DNA of 64,000 nucleotides, from contig CM037787.1 in NCBI GenBank assembly GCA_021229015.1, positions 34,671,874 through 34,735,873 on the forward strand, given 5' to 3'. The position numbers and the translations under genes are program-made. Below the pieces are notes generated by a model. That model saw nothing but the letters and a program-made list of their open reading frames with translations, did no database searches and was not told the DNA's origin. This DNA is from Solen grandis. Taxonomy: Eukaryota > Mollusca > Bivalvia > Adapedonta > Solenidae. This document shows, piece after piece, positions 39,201 to 51,200 of the stretch (its first letter is position 1; each line of letters begins with the position of its first letter).

Positions 39201-42200
39201 TTTGAAAAATTTTAATCTTTATTAGGTCAAGTATGTATTTACTTTTGGAATTGGGAATAATTCATTTGTTTAACAGTTTATGAAAAAAAACCCAGTTATT
39301 ATGGGTGTTTTTGTATATTATGCATACTTGTTACCTTATTAAACAGAGGCACAGGTATAAACTGTAATGACCTAATATGACATTACAGGAGCTGCTGTCC
39401 TTGGTACCCCACGCCGGTCACCTGACCTGGACGGACCTGAGGACATACGGAGCTGGCTGGTGGATTACAAACATCAACATCTTGAAGCGGACGTTTGAGA
39501 AGCTGGCAAAGGATGCATTCCAGGCCAAGAAGGACCCAATGGATTCAGCCTTGATATACCTGGCCATGAAGAAGAAAAATGTCCTTTGGGGCTTGTTCAG
39601 GTGGGTGGAGCATGGGGCCTGAAAAGTGAGCAGGTTGTAATATTCAGCAGGGATGGAAATTAACTTTTTATGCTCACCGAAGGTGACGCATATAGTCGCC
39701 GCTTCGTCCGTCCGTTCGTCCGTCCGTTCGTCCGTCACACTTTCCTTGTCCGGACTATTTCTCAGGAACTAACAGCTTGAATTCAACGAAACTTTATGGG
39801 AAGCTTTATTACCAAGAGGAGATGCGCATATCGTCAGCATGACCCGATTCCTAAATTTTTCACAGAGTTAAGGCCCCTTGACTTTTTGGCCTATAGTACA
39901 TATTGCATGATTCTTGTCCGGACTATTTCTCAGGAACTAACAGCTTGAATTCAACGAAACTTTATGGGAAGCTTTATTACCAAGAGGAGATGCGCATATC
40001 GTCAGCATGACCCGATTCCTAATTTTTTCACAGAGTTAAGGCCCCTTGACTTTTTGGCCTATAGTACACATTGCATGATTCTTGTCCGGGCTATTTCTCA
40101 GGAACTAATGGCTTGAATTCAACAAAACTTTATGGGAAGCTTTATTACCAAGAGTAGATACGCATATCGTTGGCGTGACCTGGTTCCTCAATTTTTCATA
40201 GAGTTATGGCCCATTGACTTTTCGGCCTATAGTACATATTGCATGATTCTTGTCCGGGCTATTTCTCAGGAACTAATGGCTTGAATTCAACGAAACTTTA
40301 TGGGAAGCTTTATTACCAAGAGGAGCTGCGCATATCGTCAGCATGACCCAATTCCTAAATTTTTCAAAGAGTTAAGGCCCCTTGACTTTTTGGCCTATAG
40401 TACATATTGCATGATTCTTGTCCGGGCTATTTCTCAGGAACTAATGGCTTGATTTCAACAAAACTTTATGGGAAGCTTTATCACTAAGAGAGTCGCATAT
40501 CGTCGCTGACCTTCCTAATTTTTCAAGAGTTAGGCCCCTTGACTTTTTGGCCTATAGTACATATTGCATGATTCTTGTCCGGGCTATTTCTCAGGAACTA
40601 ATGGCTTGAATTCAACGAAACTTTTTTGGAAGCTTTATTACCAAGAGGAGATGCGCATATCGTCAGCATGACCCGATTCCTAAATTTTTTAAGGCCCCTT
40701 ACTAAAAACTTTTGGGAAGCTTTATTACCAAAGTAGATACGCATATCTCGACGTGACCTGGTTCCTCAATTATTAAGAGAGTTATGGCCCCTACTACCAT
40801 GTTGTTGACTGAAATTCATGTCATTTGCCTAATTTAACGGGAGATATCATTTAAACAAAACCCCACAAAATTCAATATGCTAGTAATGTCAATCATAATC
40901 ATGTCAGCTAATTGTTGTTTAGGCCATTATACACTATTTCAAATATCCAGTCATATGTCAAGAGTGTTGGTTAACCTCTTTGATATGAGCACACATTGAA
41001 ATGTATGACTTAATTTTCAGTAGTATAAAAACTTAAAAAAAATCAATGAAAGATCTGATGAGTAACACGTATTATCATATTAAATAGTAAACTGTTACTA
41101 AGTCTCCAAATTAGAGTTGGTAAAACATCTCATCTGATGAGGAGAATAGATATGATTTAGGAATGGGGATTTCAACATATCCTCCCCACCCATTGACCAA
41201 GGCCTTATTTGTAACAATGATGTTCTTCGGGGAGCATCTGTCAGTTCTACTGACTTTCTTGTTTGGTCTGGTTGTCCGAGTGGGCTACTGGCTTTTGGGA
41301 TTCAGGGGCCCACCAAATTATTTAGTGGCCCACCATGTGAACATGAAAATAAAAACCATGAAAATAACATTTAATCATGTGTTACTCTCAGGCACAGAAA
41401 CAGTTTGGCAATAAACAAAGCATAGAGCCACTCAGGGTTTTTATTCCATCTTTGGGGAAGCCGCCCAATGCCCTTCAGAAGGGGAATTTTCGAAAATGTA
41501 AACAAGGAAAAAAAACACATGCAGTGCAGTTATCATCGGAGGAAATTTCAATTGTTCAATTAGCAAAAATTTGCATAAAGGCATTAAATTGATCCCATTG
41601 TTTATGTAACTTTCATGTAGTTACCCTTAAAATTTCGCTCCTAAATTCATAAGGCAAACCGATCAATCAAATTGATTTAAAAATATAGTGGCCATCGAAC
41701 CTTGTTGATGTTTATCGCAAATGGCGATGATTGCGCAACTTAAGCAGTAAAACAATAGCCGGTAGAGAGGGTGAAAGATGTCAACTGACATTATGAACGA
41801 TACTATCCGAGTATTCCACATCATTACATAATTAGGAAGCATTAGAAAACGTTTTGATTGGATAACTTGCGCCTTTTCATTGGTTGTTCTTTATCTGCCC
41901 ACAGCAAGTGCTATACAGCGTAAAGTGATATGCGTTATTTACTTTCACTTTTGTTTTCTTTAAAGTTAATGGGTGGGGATATTGTATTCTTTGGGGAATT
42001 TTTATTTCTTGAAGGGGAAAAAAATTGTTTTTTTACCAAGTGGAAGCCGCTGTTTAACAGTTTAACAGTTAAATGCTAGTCACCAAGATGGACTACCAAC
42101 CTTAGAAAAACACTCACCCACATTGAAAGTGGTAGCCCCAGGCGAGTGGGCGCCCGTTAATGTCCATCCCAGTTCAGGGGTATGGGGGCTGACAAGTGGA

Positions 42201-45200
42201 CAGGTTACATTCAGGAGCATAAAAAATACAAAAGAGTAAGTAGGTTTGTTAGCACATTTAGTATTTATCTGTTTTCTGTGTACAGAATGCTAAAGATTTT
42301 CATCAAAAAAATACCCTACACACTTGTTAATGATTCCTAAAGAAGGTAAGTATGTGCAGTCTATCAGATGCATAATAAGATAGAACTTCCTTCTATAATA
42401 AGATGAAAGCAACAATCAGTTGCAAGTCCCTTTGTTGTTTCCAGGTCTGTAGAAAACAAGAGGATGGCTGATTTCTTCAAGAATGATTTCACCACAGACA
42501 GATGGAGGAAGGCTGCACTAAAGAATGCCTTTGATCTGTTGGGCAAACAGAGATTTGAACATGCTGCCGGATTCTTCCTGCTGGCTGGCTCCCTAAATGA
42601 TGCGCTGGAGGTATGCTTTTGGCTTATATATATTGTTTGAGTCAAAGGAATGAGAGGACTGACTGAATGCTTGTTCACTAAGTAAAGTAACCAGTTAAAA
42701 CCAGGTCAGTCTGCAAGCAGGTCACAGACTATACAGGTTTCGATCGATTCTATTACTTGTTAATCATTATGGAAAATACATGAAGACACAATTAGCAAAC
42801 ATGCTCAGAATAACATGTAATCTGATCAGGCTTTGTTTAGTATGTTAAATACCTCATCATGGGTGCAGTATTTATGCAAAAAAACCGATCTTGTGTTCTG
42901 GAAAAGACTTCAGTATGTTCTCAAGCTTAACCATAGGCAACAAACTTAAGTTACCATTGAATAACTTAAACTTTTTTTATTTACATCAATTGTGAAACAA
43001 ACTTGAATCAGTCTTGATGGCACAAATATAGGCATTTGAGAAAATTCTTCTGTCTGAACAGGCAGCCAGGTGTATTTTCAAGTAGCGTACATTATTACCA
43101 CTACACTTTTCTGTCAACCTGCTGAATGGCAGTACGTATATATTATACTCATTGAGATTAATAGGACATAGAGCCAGGTGTTTCCCAGAATTAAGATTTA
43201 GTTATACACAACAGCATAAGCAGGTACAAAGGCAGATTTCTCTCAGATTTCTAAGGATTGAAAAACAAAACAAAATCTTTTTTAGTGACATACATTGTTA
43301 TGCTGGAGTTGTAAAAAAATAAGTGTAAATTGTAATTTGTAGTAAACATGCAAGCTTAATTTAAACAAATTCCAATATCATGTTTTAAAGATTTTGTCAG
43401 ATCAGACCTTTAATGCATATTTCTGGTTGGGGAAATGAGATGAAGCCAGTTTGACATATCCCATGACATGCATCTTTTGTCTTTGCATTTTATGATAAAG
43501 CATAGCATGATCAAGGTATCCGAAAATATTTCCCTATATATCCATACAACTTATGCTCACATTTTATTCTAGGTGATAATGGACAAGCTGCATGATCTGC
43601 AACTGGCGCTGGTTATATGTCGGCTATATGATGGGGAGGACATGCTGTGCCTCCCAGTGAAGCGGATCCTGTACCGACACATCCTGGGCTGTGACGAGAA
43701 TGGTGAGGACTACCGTCCTGGCAGGGTCCATCCTGACCCCTTCATCCGCAGCATGGCATACTGGCTGATGAAGGATTACAGGTATATAGGGGGTCATTGT
43801 TTCCTCTCAGTGAAAATTAAACTAGAGTGGGTTGTACTTTATGTTTCAGTACCTGTTTCTGAATTTTTGCTCTGATATTCTGTGCACATTGATTTCTTTA
43901 AGTAAGATTATGTAGGAAACAGTAGGATATCAGTTAAAAACTGGAAAAAGGTTGTTCCTAATTTCCTATCAGAGACCAACACAAGAATCAATTTTTGGCT
44001 TTGGTCAGCTTCTTTTATAGAATTACTTTTTATCAGTTTCATTTTATTGAAGAGCTGTGGGATTAGTAGATATTTCTTGTACAGATTAAAACAAGATCAA
44101 GAGATATTAAGTTGTTAAATCTTGTCTTTTTGTCTTTGTTACTTTTATCCCTCTTTTGTAACTATCTGTAACTCACTTACACTTTGATTTCTTTCATATT
44201 GTGTTAAACATTTGCTGCAAAATACCAAGGATGAAGAAAATCAGATCACAATCTCCTTTTAATTAATCAATATTTGAAACATTTTTGCAATGTAAATGCA
44301 ATATTATGTGTATTTTTAAATGTATGACCCAGGGGTGCGCTGCAGACTCTGCTCCAGATGGATGTTAACAAGAGGCAAGATACGGATACCTTTAATATTT
44401 CCAATGTGTTCAACTTTTACAACTATCTTCGTACTCATCCACTCCTCATCCGACACCGGATAGCTTCTGCTGCGCCCACATTGAAGACAAAACGCGTCAT
44501 CACCGGCTTCACGAAGCAGCAGACCATCGTTGGTTCCCCAGAAGATGAAGTGGCAACATTTGTTGATCGGGTGACCCCAATGGAGAGACGCTTGTTTTTT
44601 TCCACTGCTCACGCTCATTATAAGAATGGTTGTCCAGTTCTAGCTCTTGAGGTCCTCTCTAAACTCCCAGTTGTTACAGACAGTGAAATGGAGGATGACC
44701 CTGGTGTATCAAAAGGTGAAAATGACTCCTGCATTAATACGGGCAATATTTCGAGTTTCTCAGATACTCCAGTGAAAAATGGCATGGAATCGGGCAATGT
44801 GCAAAGTAAAACGGGCAGCTCTGTGTCCTGGAGTACCCCAATAGCAAAACCTCAAACTGCAGACATGTTCGATTGGAGTCAGCCTGTTGCAGCTGTTAAG
44901 GAAACTGCTGAGACTTTTGACTGGGGTCAGCCGGTCAGTAGATTTGACAATGATGAACTGAAATTAGAGTTCAGTGACTCTTCAGAGAGTGAGGAGGAAA
45001 AGGATGAAGAGTTTGATGTCAAGGAACAGAATGGACTTGTAAAGGAGGAGAGTGTCCCGAGTATAATAGTAGGTGAGAGTGTTAGTGACTCTAGAGAGCA
45101 TCCAGACAAGAAGAGCAAGGTATATGAAATGGACATATTTGCACAGCAGTATAAGTTTATTGCGTGTCTAAAAATAATGATGGAGGAGATGCAGACGTTG

Positions 45201-48200
45201 GCAACAGGGTTTGAAGTGGATGGTGGTCAGTTGCGGTACCAGGTGTACATCTGGCTGGAGCGGGAGGTGGAGGCGCTGAGGATGCTGTGTAACTATGGTA
45301 TTGACGAGGACAGATCTGATGATGACAAGAAAGTGTTCAATGACGGTAGGTTGTGTCCAGTAAGATTAAATTCCTAATAAATGAATTGTAGTGATACAGA
45401 ATTCAGACATTTGAGTTTCCATAAAGTATTGTTGTCTGCTTTTTATTTTTTAATACAGTTAAAATCAGTTTGTATATTTTGAAAAATAAATTGTAAAAAG
45501 AATTCAAACATCGAGTTTTCAAAGAGTATTGTTGTCTGCTGCTTTTTTTTTTTTTTTTTTTTTTTTTAAATAAAGTTAGTCAGTTTGTATATTTTGAAAA
45601 ATAAATTGTAAAAAGTTCTGGCAGTATCTTATTGTTCTCAAGAGATAATATCACGTTAAAAAAATCAGTTGGAAGGGACCTCCTGAATGTTAATAAAAAA
45701 TATTAGAACTCAAATAATTGTATTATTCAGATTCTGCTTGGTGATGTAACAACTGATTAAAAAATAAATATGTTTTGACCATATTTTGCAGCTCATGATG
45801 ATGAAGATCATCGTTCAGATTCACCTCAGACACTACAGCGAAAAGGTTCAACACGGTCTGACTCCTCGATGAGCAAGCCAACACTGCATGAGGTCATCCT
45901 GGCAGAGAAGATGGACCTGGAGGCCAAGCTGGAGCGGATGGGTCGCCGGAAACAGTGGCTGCGTCAAAACCAGCAGTTGCTGCGTACCCTGGTGGCGTAC
46001 TGCGTGCTCCAGGGGGCCGCGGGTGGCGGGATTGCGGCTGTTCAGATGGAGCTGCTACTGTTGCTACAAGAACTGCAGCAGGACAAGCCCCAGCAACAGC
46101 TGCTGTCCCCACTTCCATTCCCAACAACTTTACCGCTGCTGTCGGCAGCTATCGCTAGTTCAAAAACTGTGACGGCAGACCCAATACAGCACATACAGTG
46201 CCTGTGTCAGGACCTGCTTCATTCTGTGATAGAGTTTACGACCCCACCAAGTCTGGGCGGACCACTTCACACTGTGTTGGTGATGCGGAACCTCAGTGTG
46301 GCCCTGTCCTCGTGTGTGTACCAGTGTTTGTGTGACAGCGACAGCTTCGTTGTCTCTCTCAATGAAAACATGGACGTTGGATTGGAGGGATTCTACAACA
46401 GGTTTGTTATGTTTCATGTCTGTTTTGGATAATCACATTGGTTATATGGTGTTGTTTTCTATTGAAATTGGTTGTATCTGAGAGATAAATGGTTTGTATA
46501 TTTCATATTTGTTTTATTTATTGGTTATTTTATGGAAAAGTTGGTTATATTGCATTTTTAAAGATGATATCAAATGCATTTTTTTAGCATTGACTTTTCT
46601 GTGTAATGAAAGTATACATGTATTGTATTGAGAAGGAAGGAAGCTGCTTTTATATGGAATACACACATATATATTTATAGCTTCCATGGTTACATTTCAG
46701 CCACAACTTTGTATGTGATGCTAGTCACCTAATGGCGGGAGTCCGACAGCTGCGGAGCCGCACCATCACATCAGCAGATGACATTATCAACACTCCCCCA
46801 GGAAAATGGCCGGGTATGTCTGCTATTTTGTAGTAGAGTCTCTCAACAAAACAGGATGCCAAAGGAGTTTATTATAATAAACTCTGTACAGAACAAATAT
46901 TTTCAAACAAGTTTGATCAGGTTATACAGGAATCACTTTCTTTTGTCATGTTAGATGTTGCATCACAATTTGTTGACAGTGCTGTGGTGGTGTGATGATG
47001 TGGGTCTAAGGTTTATAGCAAAATCAGCATTAAATAGCTGGGCATATCTTGACACCCTGATGTCTTTACATGGTTTATTTAGCTCTTGATAAATATTCCA
47101 CATCTTTCGAAATGAATGCTTTACTTTGACTGTTTATATCCAATATCATTACCTCCTTTGTCATACGCTATGATATCAGATGTCCAGTATCATTATTCAT
47201 GATATCCTATATTACAATTTTTCATGTCCTAAATTATGACTTAAGATGCCTTTTATTATGACCTCATGTCTTTTATTACGACTTCTCTGCCTATTAGGTG
47301 TGTCTTCACTGCGTGTTTTACTGGCCCGGGAGAAAGATGAAGACTCGCCCAAGTTGAACATCCTGCTCACTGAGTCCCTGGTTGCTGTTTATGTTAGCCT
47401 CCTTATCAATGCTCTCGTTACCTACGACTGCTTCTTGCTGTACCGCTTGACTGCTCACAAGTTCGACCAACAGATGTGGTCTTCACTGTTTGGTGGAGGG
47501 GTCAAGTCCATTGTGAAGATTGGCAATACCTCTCCTCGACTTGGCAGTATGTAGGCCACATATTTTTAGCAGTAGATAGTCAGTTTGTGAAAAAGTTTTT
47601 TCTTATATATTTATGGAGAGCCAATCTTCTGTTTCTTTTTCTTGAGAAGTGTTTTTATGTTTGCCATAATTATAAAATAAATATGTCAATTGTTCAAAGC
47701 TCACAACTCAATGCTCTTGAGTGAGTTTAGTTTATAGCTTTACCTAGAAAAAACCAGACAATTTCATCTTCAGAGCATTCTAGTTTCACTCAAAATATGA
47801 AATAACAGTGTATGTAAATGTAATTGTGTCACTTGCTGTAAGCAGAGGTGACAAATAGGGATGATTTTTTCCATAGTCTGTCTGTCCATTTGTCTGTCTG
47901 TCACACTTTTTCAGTCACGCTAAGGTGACACGTGTGTTCCAAAGAACACGCTTGTTTTAAATTTGTCATTAACTTAATAGACCCAGCATATATTTTAATT
48001 AAGCCAGTAATTGTGTATTCAGGAGCAACAGATGAGATGTACAACAAACGACTGAGGTTGAATATGAAGATCATGGGTCAGACCAAGGTGGACAGTAAGA
48101 AGACGTACAAGGAGAGATTTGTACCGCCAGAGCTCAGTATGATAACGTACTACATGACCAAACCGTTTGTGGAGAATTCAGAGACGGTGTTTTCGTATGA

Positions 48201-51200
48201 CTCTGATGATTCGATGTCCTCAGATGAGGATGAGGACAAGGACAGCGAGGATGATTATGATGGGGATCTTAACAGGCCCATGTCCCTGTAGGTGTCTTTT
48301 AACTGATTTTTTTTTTTTTAATTAGTCTTAAGTTTAGTTGATAAATCTGTTTAAGCATTAAATTAACAGAAAAAGAAATAAGGAAATGAACTGCCTGTAT
48401 ATACTTCTTCTTTTTTTGCACTTACAAATACATTATTTCTATGTTGACATTAAGATTTAGGTTATCATCATACCATAACAATGGTTGATATGTGCTATAA
48501 ATGTTATATTTCTTCGGGAGTCGTCAAATAAGTGCATTGATAGAAATCTTTCACAAGTGCAAAGCCAGTTTTTACAAAGAGGTATCCTGTGTGTTCCAGG
48601 AATCTGCCCAATGTCCACCAACATACGGACCCCAACTCGTACGCCTGGTGCCTGATCCGCTACTCCATCATCAAATTGGTGCTGCACAACCTCTCCACCT
48701 TCCTGCCCCAGATTGGCATTGAGCTTCCAGGTATATCTCCAGTCTCCTACACAGTGACCTCCCCTTACAAGTGGATGATATCCCCAATGATGGAAAAATT
48801 ACTAGATTTCATCTCCATTTATTTTTAAACCACCATTTAAGGGAGGAGTGATTGTAGATTTTCCCTTGTTTAGTTTTCTTCAGAAATACATTTTCTTCAC
48901 TTTATGTTCAAGTGTTAACTAACATATCATTTATTGAATACCATGATTGCATATGTCTGTTTCAGAGTTACCTGTGTGCTCACCATTGCTTCATGCTGTG
49001 CTGCGTACAATTGAACAGTGGGAGGAGGTATTGCTAGGAAAACTGGAGCTGTTTGCTGCTGCACCCGACAGCTTCATCCCAGGTCTTGAGTTTGAAGTCA
49101 TTCCAGGGGTGCCATCAACAAAGTACAAGGTGCTCCTGGACAAAAACCGTAGTCCCTTCATGTAAGTCTGGCTTCTGCCACTACCCATCACACATGTGAG
49201 TTCACTGTAAACCTATTAATACTTGAGACCTCTTTAGAAAAGTACCTATGAAACAAGAATAAAACATTGTCTTTGTAAATGTCAAAAATAGGTTAATAAA
49301 TTTTTAACTCCACATTTTGAAAATAAATTGTTAATCTTTCTAAAGATAAAAAATATCCAGTATTTATTAAAGGAAAGACTCTTTGTTTATTGACTACTTT
49401 ATGTTTTATACTTATTAAAAACATAACTTTTTTAGATTTCTATTAATACATACATATTCTTTCATGTTTCCATTCCCTTAAACTCTTCTTTCCAAGTTCA
49501 TTTTATGAATGTTCAAAGTCAATTATTTTGCCATTATGCCAATATAAATTGAAATTGATCAGGAAGGACAGGTACACTTGTTGCATAACACTTTCATGGT
49601 CCTTTTGTAATGTTGTCTGACCTTGGGACAGGAGGTCATGGTTTCATTTTCAGATTCGGCACAGATTTAGCTGATAGCATGAAAGGGGTAATACCAAGTC
49701 TTAGATAATTGTCAGGATGTGGGAATCACACCCTTTGTTTTATAATGACGCAGTATGACAGCACTAAGTATGTCTGAAGTAATCAAAGCCCCGAAATGAT
49801 TGAAATATTGTCAGCTGGATGGAAAACCAGTTTAATTAGTCAACCCAACTTCTCTGTTGACAGTGACAGTCACAGCACATTGCCGATCAGGAGACTCTGG
49901 TTCCACTTGGTGAAGCAGGATAAACTTCGGGACGTGTTTGTACGCTATGTGTTCCGCAAACAGAAGCTGGAGAGGGTGGATACAGCTGTATGTACTCCCT
50001 TCTTATGACACTACCTGTCTAGTTACTTTGCTTCAAGAGAGTATTCAGATATTTGTTGATGTTCATGACTGGACAGATCAAATCAAATTTTAATTTTTAT
50101 CTGTCACTTCCCTTGATAAGCCATTCTTCTTTTTTGATATACCATAATCTCTTGAGTATTGTGTGCATTAATGTATGGTGCACACCCTTAGTTTGAGGTA
50201 TAAAAAAAAAAAAAGTAGAAAAAGTCAATATCCTGTCTACAATATATATATACAGTAGAACCTCATTAATCCGAAGTCATAGGGACCGGGCTGAAAACTT
50301 CGAAATAATGATAATTCAGATTAAAATTCCAATGATAAATTTCAGTTTGTGTGCATTTATGTTTGCGTTATCATTATTGGTGAGTATCGTGAAAATCGCT
50401 ACGTCGTAAAAACAACTACTGGTACGTATGAAATGAAAAACTGATCCTGTACGTAAGAGGGTCTTCACGGAAATACAAACACATACAATTGTTGATATTG
50501 AACTTTCTTTAATACATGTATGCAAATACCATGGAAATAATAAAAAAGCAAAACAGTTCAACAGTAATTTCGTCTTTCTGTTTCAACCAAGTTGATAGTG
50601 TATTTGGTGGTACCCCAAACTCTTCGGCAATTTGCTTTTTTGATTTAATTCCCCTCTCTGCTTCCTGGATGGCCGCAAACTTCTCTTGATAGGTTTTGGA
50701 GTTGTGCCTACGTTTAACCCCCTTCCATCCTTATGCCGATCCAGATATCCTCCCGGTTTGGTTACCGGGCCCTTCTCTAGATTGCTTGACAGTGGGTAGG
50801 GTTGAGACAAACCCATTTATTCCCCCCGGACACACCGGGTATTTCACTGGATTATTCTGACATTGATAATTGTGAGGAATTATCTTTGGAGACAATAATT
50901 CTTTCAGACGTAAGTGTGCAGAGACCTCAGAGATACAGTTGATGATTAATCTCTGCTGATTAAATTTAAATTCACATAAAAAACAAGTACTCAAGATCTG
51001 AAACCTGGGTTTATCTGCTGACGCGTGTCTGTTACTTAGCCTGTCAGATATCCATTAGAAGTAATCAATAATTTCCGGTCAGACACGTGCTGATAATCCC
51101 TACCTGGAAAAAGGTGCGAAAAACTTACTTGAGCCATCATTCCAGTGATGCCGCAAAATAAACTGACCCGTGTACGATTGAAATATACGAAAATTGATTT

